Shown: in pieces, positions 17,115-25,653 of the stretch
Layout of the letters: each line of letters begins with the position of its first letter
How positions within the stretch are numbered: position 1 is the first letter of the stretch
Source of the DNA: Pleurocapsa sp. CCALA 161
GTDB lineage: Bacteria; Cyanobacteriota; Cyanobacteriia; Cyanobacteriales; Xenococcaceae
Length of the DNA stretch: 64,000 nt
NCBI RefSeq assembly: GCF_003003995.1
Contig: NZ_PVWF01000003.1
Location: forward strand, 1-64,000
Direction of reading: 5' to 3'
The notes under the pieces: model-generated
What the model saw: the letters and a program-made list of their open reading frames with translations, nothing else
Databases searched by the model: none
Told to the model about the DNA's origin: nothing
Made by a program: the position numbers and the translations under genes

Positions 17115-17891
17115 TTATTGAGGATTTTTTTGGGCGTAAACTAACTTAATTCCCTGAAAAACTAAATGAGGCTCGACTGTAGCTTGAGCCGAAAGATCGG
17201 GAAACTGCTGATGCAATAAGCTTAAGAGTAATTCCCCATCTCCTCCTGTAAAAATGATTGGGCTATCAGGAAACTGCTTTAGCCAATCGAGAATGTAATT
17301 ATATACGCCTGAAATCGCCGTATATAAAACTCCGCTAGCGATCGCCGTATCGGTATCTAATGCCCAGCGAGGCGGTAGACTATCAGGAAGCTCTACTTCA
17401 GGTAAGGCAGAAGTTTTGTGCTTGAGGGTAAGTAACTGCGATCGCAACCCAGGTAAAATTGCCCCACCAATTAGTTGTCCTTGTTGATTTGCGCCTGTAA
17501 AAGTCAAGGCTGTCCCCCCATCAATTACTAGACAGGCTCGATCATAAGTTGCGATCGCTCCCCAAACCGCTAAAGCGCGATCAACTCCTATAGTGGGATA
17601 AAGATTAGTTAACTTGATATCTGACAAATTAACTAGGTTTAATTGATGATAATTTTGCCAGCGTTCTGTTTGATGAGATACCACGGAAGCTAGATATATG
17701 GGCACGGGAACATCAAACAAACCTTGTTTAATTAAATTAGAGGAAAAAAATAGCTGTGGTAGTTGATCTGGTTTAATCGTGTTGGAAATGTGAGGACTAT
17801 CCCAAGTATGCACTAGAGTATGATGCTTAAACCATCCCCAGTGTAGCCTAGAATTACCAGCAGCTAATGCCAACCAACTATACTCATTCAC
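17115..17891 (-). CDS. coaX: Type III pantothenate kinase
   Basis: Phosphorylates pantothenate in the first step of coenzyme A synthesis. ASKHA-fold motifs are ALAAGNSRLHWGWF (phosphate loop; the usual DxGN has Ala in place of Asp), the IDGGTALTF catalytic stretch with Asp, and IFTGGDGELL (adenosine loop). 258 residues is normal for the family. The first motif reads AAGNSR rather than the common DIGNT, a variant to note that is also known to me in other cyanobacteria. Monocistronic or downstream of the small secreted-protein gene. Confidence 0.92.
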   Translation of the reverse strand: MNEYSWLALAAGNSRLHWGWFKHHTLVHTWDSPHISNTIKPDQLPQLFFSSNLIKQGLFDVPVPIYLASVVSHQTERWQNYHQLNLVNLSDIKLTNLYPTIGVDRALAVWGAIATYDRACLVIDGGTALTFTGANQQGQLIGGAILPGLRSQLLTLKHKTSALPEVELPDSLPPRWALDTDTAIASGVLYTAISGVYNYILDWLKQFPDSPIIFTGGDGELLLSLLHQQFPDLSAQATVEPHLVFQGIKLVYAQKNPQ

Positions 17892-17952
17892 TTGAATTTT
17901 TAGATACTTTTTAATCTAGTTATATTGAAACAAAATTTTGCCAAAATTGTAG

Positions 17953-18519
17953 TTAATCAAAGATACTGATAATCGCTTTTTCAATTGAGCGCTCTACACC
18001 TCTTTGTAAAGTGTCAACCATTACCCTTTCAATTATCGAAGGGCGAGGCTGTGTTGAAGTTTGTGTCTGTGTTTGTTGATTTACTAACGTTTCACCCTTA
18101 AAGGTATAACTGAGATCGGTACTGACATGATCTTCACTTTTAACCTTATTTTGCTTACTTCCTGTATAAAACTCTTGTCCTTTAATTAATTCAATCTGAA
18201 TTGTTCCACCAGCTTCAGAAATCATGCCTGCATGAACCCCCGTGCTACAAATTCCCGAATCTAAAGTATAGAAATTAGTTCCCCATATGGAAGCATGAAT
18301 TAAATCTTCAGTGGCGGCTTGACAGTAAAAATCATAAGTTTTGCCAATATTTTCAATTTTGTTAATCCCCATACTGCTTAATTTGCTATTCCAGCCTATT
18401 TCTGGCACTTTTTCTTCAGCACTTTGAGCATGAATGGGTTGCCAAGAGCTTGTACTAGTTGCGATCGCTAAACTAGCAACGATCAATTTTATTGGTGAAC
18501 TAGCTTTAATAGTTTTCAT
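17953..18519 (-). CDS. Secreted protein of unknown function
   Basis: 188 residues with a clear Sec signal (about residues 1-31, ending near PIHAQSAEE). The mature part contains Cys residues in YDFYCQAATEDL and DSGICSTGVHAGMI, which could form a disulfide. The stretch from IWGTNFYTLDSGICSTGVHAGMI onwards resembles LCCL-domain proteins, which bind lipid or LPS, and GGTIQIEL fits that family. The LCCL call is tentative. The C-terminal ~40 residues are Gln/Thr-rich and then helical. Probably periplasmic. Confidence 0.7.
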   Translation of the reverse strand: MKTIKASSPIKLIVASLAIATSTSSWQPIHAQSAEEKVPEIGWNSKLSSMGINKIENIGKTYDFYCQAATEDLIHASIWGTNFYTLDSGICSTGVHAGMISEAGGTIQIELIKGQEFYTGSKQNKVKSEDHVSTDLSYTFKGETLVNQQTQTQTSTQPRPSIIERVMVDTLQRGVERSIEKAIISIFD

Positions 18520-18626
18520 AGTTTTGATGATTAAAGTAAGGGTGATTCAAACACAGCATTTTTATAATTTTGTCTAAAGCTTGTTGATATCTTTATCTAA
18601 CCCTGGGAACTTTATTTGTTCAGTGA

Positions 18627-20135
18627 CTATTCGCACGACTCAAGCTGGTTTACGATCACAACTATTTCATCAATTGCTTGGCGAATCTCTTTATTTTCTA
18701 GTTCAGAATTATTGACTAAAATACTTAAAATTAGAGTCGAGTTGGACTGAGTTTGTAGATATCCTGATAATCCTCCTACACCTGTTAAGGTTCCTGTTTT
18801 AGCCCAAAGACGATTTTCGATGGGAGTATCAATAAAACGATTTTTTAAAGTACCTTTAATTCCTGCAATAGCTAAGGATTGACGATAAGTTTGAGCTATT
18901 TTATTAGTTTTTAATTGAGACATTAAGCGCAAGATTTCAACCAATGTTTGAGGAGTCACTAGGTTTTGACGAGATAAACCAGAAGCATCAACTAGAACAT
19001 ATTCGTTTGGTTTAATGCCGATCTGTTTAAGACTTTGGTTAATGGCATCAATTGGTGTTGCTACTTGTAATTCTTGAGCTAGTATTTTACCTAATACTTC
19101 TGCATAGAGGTTATTACTCTCCTGATTAATTTCGGCTAATATTTTTTGTAGTGGTGGAGCATAAATTGCCGTTAATTCTGTATCTAATAAATCTTGATTT
19201 TCTCGCTCAACTTGTTGTTCAATTACAGTACCTCTACTCACATTAATACCACCCTGGGCGAGATGAAAACGTAGCGATTCTAAAAAATATTGAGCAGGAT
19301 CTACTACTGCTAAATCCCAAACATCAGGAGGTTGATTAACCGCCAATTCTCCACGAAGTTTTAACAGAGGTTGACCCAGATCTCCATCAATCTCCACCGC
19401 ATATTCAAGATCTGCTTTTCCTGTAGTCGCTTGGTTAATTACCCGCCATTGATTAGCGGCGATCGCATCATCCCAAAAGAATTTGACAGGTTGCCCAATC
19501 TGCTGAGGTAACAAAGTTAAAGTAACAGTGTTCTGATTAAGAATAGTGCTGTTAACTGCCGTGGCAAAATAACTATGAACATCTGCCCATTCCCAGGTTG
19601 GGTTAATTGTCGGTGGCGCAAAATAACTATCATCAATAATTAAGTTTTTAATTTGTTTAACTCCCTTGACCTGCAACTGATGTACTATATTTTTTAGGCT
19701 TTGAGTCGATATAGTGGGATCTCCTTGTCCTTTAACACGCAGAACGCTTAAAACTGGCCGATTTCCCTGGCTATAAATTGGTGTCTTAAGCCGATAATCT
19801 GCACCCAATTCTAGTAACCCCGCAGCAGAGACTAGTAGCTTTAGCGTTGAAGCAGGATTAAAAAACTTATCCCCATCAAGACTATATAAAGATTTCCCCG
19901 TAAGAGTTTGAACTTCAATTCCCCAACGCGATCGCGACAACTTAGGACGATTAATAACCTGTTCAATAGCTGGAGATAAATCTTGAGTACAAAACCGTTT
20001 CGGTTTCTTGTCTAAGTTTTGTAGAGTTGGTTTTGGCTTTCCTTCCGTACCCCAAGTTGCCGTAATCAAAAGAGAATTTCCCGAGAGCAAACACAATAGA
20101 CCAGCCAGCTTGAACCAACTAAAAACTAATTTCAT
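18627..20135 (-). CDS. dacB: D-alanyl-D-alanine carboxypeptidase/endopeptidase (PBP4, peptidase S13)
   Basis: Periplasmic penicillin-binding protein trimming peptidoglycan cross-links. Signal/anchor segment at residues ~9-28. All three active-site motifs are present: SxxK as STLK in NPASTLKLL, SxN as SNN in NQESNNLYAEVL, and KTG in LWAKTGTLTGVGG. 502 residues is family size, with the long insertion between SxxK and SxN as usual in S13 enzymes. Single gene. Confidence 0.93.
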   Translation of the reverse strand: MKLVFSWFKLAGLLCLLSGNSLLITATWGTEGKPKPTLQNLDKKPKRFCTQDLSPAIEQVINRPKLSRSRWGIEVQTLTGKSLYSLDGDKFFNPASTLKLLVSAAGLLELGADYRLKTPIYSQGNRPVLSVLRVKGQGDPTISTQSLKNIVHQLQVKGVKQIKNLIIDDSYFAPPTINPTWEWADVHSYFATAVNSTILNQNTVTLTLLPQQIGQPVKFFWDDAIAANQWRVINQATTGKADLEYAVEIDGDLGQPLLKLRGELAVNQPPDVWDLAVVDPAQYFLESLRFHLAQGGINVSRGTVIEQQVERENQDLLDTELTAIYAPPLQKILAEINQESNNLYAEVLGKILAQELQVATPIDAINQSLKQIGIKPNEYVLVDASGLSRQNLVTPQTLVEILRLMSQLKTNKIAQTYRQSLAIAGIKGTLKNRFIDTPIENRLWAKTGTLTGVGGLSGYLQTQSNSTLILSILVNNSELENKEIRQAIDEIVVIVNQLESCE

Positions 20136-20378
20136 CTAGTCAAGAAAAATTTAAATGATGTCGTTAAATATTAAATGCAACAGATAATATTTGAAAAATT
20201 AACAGAATTTGTTTTAGATATTGAGGCTATAAAAGCTTAGGGCTTATTAGGGCTGAAGGCTCAAAGCCAATATAGTGACAAGAGATTTCTAATGCTAGAT
20301 AATATTTGTTCAAGATCATGGAGGCTTAATCAGTCAACGGTACTTTGACTCTGATTCGTCCACACTACTAACATTCCT

Positions 20379-21380
20379 ATGTCATCTCCTTCTTTAGAAA
20401 ACCCTATCCGCGCCTCTGTCTTAGATTCACCCCAGCTAGATTTATCAGTAGTTGTGCCGATTTATAACGAAGCCGAAAGTATCGAAGCTTTAGTACAGGC
20501 GATCGCTAATGCTGTAGCCACAACCAATTTGCATTACGAAATCATCTGTGTTGATGACGGTTCAAAAGATGGTTCGACCGATGTCTTGACCGAACTTGCT
20601 CAAAGAAGAACAGATCTCAAAGCAGTAATCCTACGACGTAACTATGGGCAAACTCCAGCAATGGCAGCAGGATTTGAATTGGCTACAGGAAAAGTAATCG
20701 TGACTTTAGATGGCGACTTGCAAAACGATCCTGCGGATATTCCGCTGCTGTTGGGCAAACTGGAAGAAGGCTACGATCTAGTGAGTGGGTGGCGGATCAA
20801 AAGACAGGATGCAGCCTTGACTAGACTATTGCCCTCAAAAATTGCCAATATCATGATCGCCAAGGTGACAGGGGTAAAACTACACGACTATGGTTGTTCC
20901 CTCAAGGCCTACCGCGCTGAACTAATTGCCGACATGAACCTCTATGGTGAATTGCACCGTTTTTTACCAGCTTTAGCCTATATCGAAGGTGCGCGCATTG
21001 GCGAAGTACCAGTACGTCACCATGCCAGACGATTTGGTCAAAGTAAATATGGCTTAGGTAGAACGATTCGAGTCGTGATGGACTTATTAACTGTCTACTT
21101 CATGAAGAAATTTCTGACTCGTCCGATGCATGTTTTTGGTTTAGGTGGGGTGATTGCTTTATTAACGGGGATAGCCATGGGAACATATCTCACGATTGTC
21201 AAACTATTCTTCAATCAAAATATCGGCGATCGCCCTTTACTGATTTTGGCAGTTTTACTGATCATTACGGGAGTCAATTTATTTTGCTTTGGTTTAGTAA
21301 CCGAACTTTTAATGCGTACCTACCATGAATCCCAAAGAAGACCAATTTATCGGATCAGAGATATTGTGGGTAAAAAGTAG
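20379..21380 (+). CDS. GT2 family glycosyltransferase (polyprenyl-phosphate sugar transferase type)
   Basis: 333 residues. The N-terminal GT-A domain has VVPIYNEAESI, CVDDGSKDGSTD and the metal-binding VTLDGDLQNDP, with later QSKYGLGRTIRVVMDLL. Two C-terminal helices (about residues 253-275 and 288-313) anchor it in the membrane. This arrangement matches dolichol-phosphate-mannose-synthase/GtrB-like enzymes that load a sugar on undecaprenyl phosphate for surface glycans. Stand-alone gene with HIP1-rich codons typical of the host. Confidence 0.88.
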   Translation: MSSPSLENPIRASVLDSPQLDLSVVVPIYNEAESIEALVQAIANAVATTNLHYEIICVDDGSKDGSTDVLTELAQRRTDLKAVILRRNYGQTPAMAAGFELATGKVIVTLDGDLQNDPADIPLLLGKLEEGYDLVSGWRIKRQDAALTRLLPSKIANIMIAKVTGVKLHDYGCSLKAYRAELIADMNLYGELHRFLPALAYIEGARIGEVPVRHHARRFGQSKYGLGRTIRVVMDLLTVYFMKKFLTRPMHVFGLGGVIALLTGIAMGTYLTIVKLFFNQNIGDRPLLILAVLLIITGVNLFCFGLVTELLMRTYHESQRRPIYRIRDIVGKK

Positions 21381-21691
21381 ACTTGGTTTGGTATTAAAGA
21401 TCGCATTTTTGAGAGAACAAAGTGCATTTGGAGAGATCGAGGTTAAGATGGTACGACCCAAACATAAAGTATGATATCTAGAATAATTCTGGATAACTTC
21501 CCATACAGGGGAATTAGCTGAGAGCTTACTTGTCAGTGTTTAGAGTTTAGGTGGAATAAAATTGGTGGTGAAGTTTCCAAGATTCTATTTTTCTACTTTT
21601 CTCAGGAATCAGCTTCGCCTTTAACCACAGCAAAAAATCATTTAGTTTGGGTAAAATGTTGAATATTTGATCGAGAGCAGGAGAATAGACC
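21381..21691. other. Intergenic region upstream of the reverse transcriptase
   Basis: No confident gene. A 48-codon minus-strand frame (21547-21693) opens at an ATG overlapping the presumed RT start. This spacer should carry the RT promoter. A 5' non-coding RNA is possible but no strong fold was recognised by eye. Confidence 0.35.
21679..21684 (+). promoter_or_regulatory. Shine-Dalgarno-like AGGAGA before an ATC codon
   Basis: AGGAGA sits 7 bases before ATC at 21692, the first codon after the last in-frame stop (21686-21688) bar one. Spacing is optimal for translation initiation, which points to the ATC as a non-canonical or mutated start of the RT gene. Confidence 0.45.
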
Positions 21692-23605
21692 ATCAGCGTT
21701 CCAATTGGTTTTTTTTTAACAGAGGAACATGTCAGGAAGGCTATTGAACTTCTGACTTGTCAAATTCAATCTAACTCACGCAGTCATCGCAGCTTAGATT
21801 TAGAAATTCTTAGAAGGGAGAATGCTCTTGCTATAATTGTTTTAGAGCAGTTTTACACCAATTACGTTTGCAACGACCTCTGTTTTAACTATCCGGGCTT
21901 ATTCCGTGCTATTCCTTATTCTGTTCCTAAAGGTGACGGTGGAGTACGTCAGTTTCATTTTCTTGAAATTTCCCTCTGGATACTGTATTACGCTTTGGGA
22001 TTTTATTTTCTTGATTTAACGCAAGCAATGCGAATTGAATTGAATGCGATTCAAGAACGTGCATCAATTTATACCTATTATGGCGCAAATATTCGTTTAG
22101 AAAATCCAAAGGGAAGCCAGATCAATTATCAGGAAGATTATCAAGAATTTACAAGGAATATACGCAGAGCAGTACGTCGCCAAGTGCAGAATCATAAAGT
22201 TGCTGTTTTGCACCTAGATATTCAAGATTTTTTCCGTTCGATTGATCATTCTCGTCTCATGCAAGTTTTAGCAGATCAAGCTTTGCCAGCATCACGACTT
22301 CGCCTTCGTTATGACGAGCATACGCAGTTGACAATCCGAGAAATCTTATTTTTAATAATGCGGCGTTCAGAAGGTTTGCCTATATCTCAACAGAATATTG
22401 TCTCCAATCTTTTGAGCCATCTCTTTCTTTACCCGCTTGACTGTTGTGTACGTGAGATTCAGATGGAGAGTAATACATCCCTTACTTTTCATCGCTATGT
22501 TGATGATATGTTTCTCACTGTGCAATTCCCTAATGTAGAAATTAATGAGAATATTGGAACAAAAATGCTTGATATTTCGACTCGAATTGGTGAACATTTG
22601 TCAAGTAATCTTGGATTAACCCTAAATCCGCTTAAAACCAGATTAGATATTCTTACCTCAGAGGATGAGGTTGACGAATTGATTGAACGTAGTCGTCTTG
22701 TAAGTTTCTACCGTCCTTTACCAGAGGAAGGAGGAGAGCCGCCGCAAGAAACCTTAAATCGCGCAATTTTAGTTTTAAGCACGTTGAGAGAGCAGTTTAG
22801 ACAGCGAGGATATATAGATAGAATTGCAACTAATGATGATTTAGCTCTTAAACAGTGTTTTCAAAAAGCTGTTGTTCATTACACGCGCAGCGAGCAGGCT
22901 CAACAGCAACTTGAAGCAGTTTTCCAGGATTGGCATCCTGCTCTAATGTCAAAGAGCATAAAGGTTTTAGTTTTCTTAATATCTCGTGTACCAACTGCAC
23001 TAAATACTCTCTTTGCCTATGTTTGCGAGGGTTTGAGAAACCCACAACTATCCTTAACTATTGTTCATTTAGCTGAGTATTTAATGCTTATCGAGGAATA
23101 CAACGGAGAGTTCAATAATGAAGTAAGCCATCTTCTTAAAACATCTTCTAATCCATATACTCATTTGCTTGGTCGTCTTGTAAACCCACTTTCTCCTTCC
23201 AGTAATCGCTATATCAATATAGAAGATAGCTGCCTACAGGCACACAGAAGTATTATGCAACAAGTTCGCCGTACAATTATTGCGGAAAGACGTGGAGTAC
23301 ACGGTTTAGCTTATAACCATTTATTGAATGTTTTACAAGAATGGTGCTTTTGTAATCAGCAGTCAAGTGTAACCCGAAATCATTATGATCGAAATCATGT
23401 AGTAAATTGGCTTGAGTCCATTGCAGGTCATTCTGAAATTATGTTTGTAATAACAATATTTGATCGACGAAACCGTAATACAATTTCACATCCTGGAGAT
23501 GAGAGTATTGAGATTGCTCCAGTTAATCAAACTGAATATGAAGAACATTTAGCAAAGCTGAATCATCTTTTACCCAATTTTTGGAGGCGGCTGCCTAATT
23601 GTTAG
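21692..23605 (+). CDS. Reverse transcriptase with C-terminal HEPN-type motif (AbiA-like defence RT)
   Basis: RT domain: motif A Asp in VAVLHLDIQDFFRSIDH, motif B around GLPISQQNIVSNLLSHLFLYPLD, and catalytic YVDD at 22496-22507. The C-terminal ~250 residues are helical and end with RNTISH (23474-23491), which fits the HEPN ribonuclease pattern R-N/D-x3-H. RT plus helical region plus HEPN is the known layout of the abortive-infection protein AbiA. The conventional first start in frame is TTG at 21995, but 101 upstream codons are clearly coding (LFRAIPYSVPKGDGGVRQFHF belongs to the RT fingers). They contain no ATG, GTG or TTG. ATC at 21692, behind a good Shine-Dalgarno, would give 637 residues, about AbiA size. 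Solitary gene, no maturase/intron features or Cas1. Likely transferred anti-phage gene. Confidence 0.85.
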   Translation: MSVPIGFFLTEEHVRKAIELLTCQIQSNSRSHRSLDLEILRRENALAIIVLEQFYTNYVCNDLCFNYPGLFRAIPYSVPKGDGGVRQFHFLEISLWILYYALGFYFLDLTQAMRIELNAIQERASIYTYYGANIRLENPKGSQINYQEDYQEFTRNIRRAVRRQVQNHKVAVLHLDIQDFFRSIDHSRLMQVLADQALPASRLRLRYDEHTQLTIREILFLIMRRSEGLPISQQNIVSNLLSHLFLYPLDCCVREIQMESNTSLTFHRYVDDMFLTVQFPNVEINENIGTKMLDISTRIGEHLSSNLGLTLNPLKTRLDILTSEDEVDELIERSRLVSFYRPLPEEGGEPPQETLNRAILVLSTLREQFRQRGYIDRIATNDDLALKQCFQKAVVHYTRSEQAQQQLEAVFQDWHPALMSKSIKVLVFLISRVPTALNTLFAYVCEGLRNPQLSLTIVHLAEYLMLIEEYNGEFNNEVSHLLKTSSNPYTHLLGRLVNPLSPSSNRYINIEDSCLQAHRSIMQQVRRTIIAERRGVHGLAYNHLLNVLQEWCFCNQQSSVTRNHYDRNHVVNWLESIAGHSEIMFVITIFDRRNRNTISHPGDESIEIAPVNQTEYEEHLAKLNHLLPNFWRRLPNC

Positions 23606-23664
23606 GTGAAGCATCATAACAACGGTACAAAAGTAAAGATAACGTTTCCATATAAACATCAACC

Positions 23665-24660
23665 ATGAAAGCATTTGTCATTGAACATTTTGGCGCACCA
23701 GATAGTTTCCATCTGACAGATTTACCCAAGCCTGAATTATTACCTAATCATGTGCTGATAAAAGTTGCAGCAACTAGTGTTAACCCAGTAGACACTAAAA
23801 TACGTCGGGGTTTGATACCGAATATTACTCCAGATTTTCCTGCCGTTTTGCATGGGGATGTAGCGGGAGTCGTTGAAGCAGTAGGAAGTAAAGTCAATGC
23901 TTTTAAAGTAGGCGATGAAGTATATGGCTGTGCGGGTGGTGTCAAAGGAACAGGCGGTGCTTTAGCAGAATATATGCTGGCGGATAGCAATTTAATTGCT
24001 CATAAGCCCAAATCTTTAACCATGACGCAAGCAGCAGCACTACCTTTAGTATCAATTACCGCTTGGGAAGGATTAATCGATCGCGCCCAAGTACAATCTG
24101 GTCAAAAAGTTTTAGTTTATGGCGGTACTGGAGGAGTCGGTCATCTGGGAATACAGTTAGCAAAATGGGCTGGCGCAGAAGTGTATGCTACCGTTTCTAG
24201 TGAGAAAAAAGCGGCGATCGCTCTTACCCTAGGCGCAGATGTCGCCATTAACTATACTGATACTACTACAGAGGAATTTGTCGCCCAATATACTGATGGT
24301 CAGGGCTTCGATCTTGTTTTCGACACCGTGGGTAACGATAATCTACAAAATGCTTTCCAAGCAATAAAGCTAAATGGCACAGTGATATCGACAGTTTCGA
24401 CCTCCCAACAAGATTTGAGCCTGATGCACGCTAAAGGACTAACTTTACATTTGGTTTATATGCTTCTACCAATGTTGTCGGGCATTAACCGTGCCTATCA
24501 CGGCAAGATTCTAGTCAAACTAGCTGAGTTAGTTGATCGAGGACAAATACGTCCGCTTTTAGACGATCAAACTTTTACCTTTTCTGAAGTTGCTGCTGCT
24601 CATGCTCATCTAGAATCAGGACAGGCGATCGGCAAAATTGTTTTGAATCAATCTTTTTGA
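23665..24660 (+). CDS. Quinone oxidoreductase-like medium-chain dehydrogenase (NADPH-dependent)
   Basis: 331-residue zeta-crystallin/QOR-type MDR protein. An N-terminal GroES-like domain contains HGDVAGVVEAVGS and GDEVYGCAGG. The Rossmann motif is VLVYGGTGGVGHLGIQLAKWAGAEVYAT, and the C-terminus has GQAIGKIVL. Structural and catalytic zinc cysteines are absent, as expected for the QOR branch. Likely reduces quinones or enones. It starts 59 bases after the RT stop on the same strand and converges with a Uma2 gene. The good family match and HIP1 sites suggest a resident gene. Confidence 0.88.
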   Translation: MKAFVIEHFGAPDSFHLTDLPKPELLPNHVLIKVAATSVNPVDTKIRRGLIPNITPDFPAVLHGDVAGVVEAVGSKVNAFKVGDEVYGCAGGVKGTGGALAEYMLADSNLIAHKPKSLTMTQAAALPLVSITAWEGLIDRAQVQSGQKVLVYGGTGGVGHLGIQLAKWAGAEVYATVSSEKKAAIALTLGADVAINYTDTTTEEFVAQYTDGQGFDLVFDTVGNDNLQNAFQAIKLNGTVISTVSTSQQDLSLMHAKGLTLHLVYMLLPMLSGINRAYHGKILVKLAELVDRGQIRPLLDDQTFTFSEVAAAHAHLESGQAIGKIVLNQSF

Positions 24661-24676
24661 AAAATTATTTCTAATA

Positions 24677-25249
24677 TTACCAAATCTTAGCCAAATCCAG
24701 CACAAAACCCGATAAAATTGGCTCTCCACTGATAGTTTGAGGATTATCCAAACTGTTTACCTCACTGTTGGGTGTATAAATATGAACTTGACGAGTAGTG
24801 CGATCGATTAACCAGCCAAGGGATACACCATTATCAATGTATTCTTGCATTTTATCTTGAAGCATTTTCAAATTATCGCTAGGAGATCTTAGTTCCACTA
24901 CAAAGTCTGGACAAATAGGAGCAAACTTAGTTTTTTGTTGAGCAGACAAGCTATTCCATTTGGTCAACTTAATCCAGCTAGCATCAGGCGATCTAGTCGA
25001 TCCATTAGGTAAGGTAAATCCCGCAGAAGAATCAAAACCAATTCCACTACCATCTCGATCTGTCCAGTTAGCTAGTTGTTGAATTAATTTGAAATTGCGA
25101 TTTCCTGTTTCCGAACCCGCTGGGGACATGATCATTAGTTCTCCTGTAGCAGTACGTTCAATACGAAGATGAGAATTAAGTTGACAAAAATCAAAAAAAC
25201 TATCTGCGCTCATTTCCCATACAGGAGAAATCTGTAATACTATAGTCAT
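24677..25249 (-). CDS. Uma2-family (DUF820) endonuclease-like protein
   Basis: 190 residues of the PD-(D/E)xK-like Uma2 family, hugely expanded in cyanobacteria. Visible: RIERTATGELMIMSPAGSETGNRN, then SPDASWIKLTKW, CPDFVVELRSPSD (active-site Asp, Glu and following residues; the usual ExxS/K pattern) and GWLIDRTTRQVHIY. The role in the cell is unknown; a nuclease activity is predicted from the fold. The first codons ATG ACT ATA are part of the terminal repeat of the MITE-like element at 25243-25364, so the element supplies the start codon. Confidence 0.88.
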   Translation of the reverse strand: MTIVLQISPVWEMSADSFFDFCQLNSHLRIERTATGELMIMSPAGSETGNRNFKLIQQLANWTDRDGSGIGFDSSAGFTLPNGSTRSPDASWIKLTKWNSLSAQQKTKFAPICPDFVVELRSPSDNLKMLQDKMQEYIDNGVSLGWLIDRTTRQVHIYTPNSEVNSLDNPQTISGEPILSGFVLDLAKIW

Positions 25250-25364
25250 TTTAATTAATTTCCCTATGGTTACTTTGTATTAATGATGATGGTGAATTTT
25301 ACTTGTTACTTGTTACTTGTTACTTCGTTATAAGATCCACTGGTTGCTATTTGAAATGACTATA
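25243..25364. mobile_element. MITE-like element, copy B (122 bp)
   Basis: Left end TATAGTCATTTTAATTAA and right end TTGAAATGACTATA are imperfect inverted repeats that match copy A (15565-15681), and the interior also aligns, with an added run of TTACTTG heptads. The left end overlaps the start codon of the Uma2 gene. Confidence 0.7.
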
Positions 25365-25653
25365 GGTGATCATTGCTGTCGGATATCTTGGATAAAGTCA
25401 TAGCAAAATAATGAAATACCTATTGTTGATTATAGTTATAGAGAGAGCGATAAATTGCGCTTAGGCTTCCCCAAAGGCTCGCCTACGCTTTGCGATCGCC
25501 ATGGGTATTTGAGTAATTATTGCTGCTGAGATTTGCTTCTCTGCTAACTAAATAATTTGTAGTGTAATTACCACTCGAACTAAGAATCTATCTGAAAGCG
25601 AACCTTGGTATCATCTATAAAACTGTTCAAAGTAGCTTCACCTCTCTTATACA
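25365..25653. other. Intergenic region upstream of ftsY with a dispersed repeat
   Basis: About 25456-25500 is a cyanobacterial short repeat (GGCTTCCCCAAAGGCTCGCC followed by a HIP1 octamer). The remainder is AT-rich and should hold the ftsY promoter. Confidence 0.4.

Noticed and set aside
21381-21691. Possible retron-like or DRT-like non-coding RNA before the RT
   Set aside because: No convincing long inverted repeat or retron msr/msd layout by eye, and AbiA-type RTs are not known to need one.
25305-25336. TTACTTG heptad run as a CRISPR-like array
   Set aside because: Units are 7 bases and contiguous, with no spacers; it is a short tandem repeat inside the MITE-like element.
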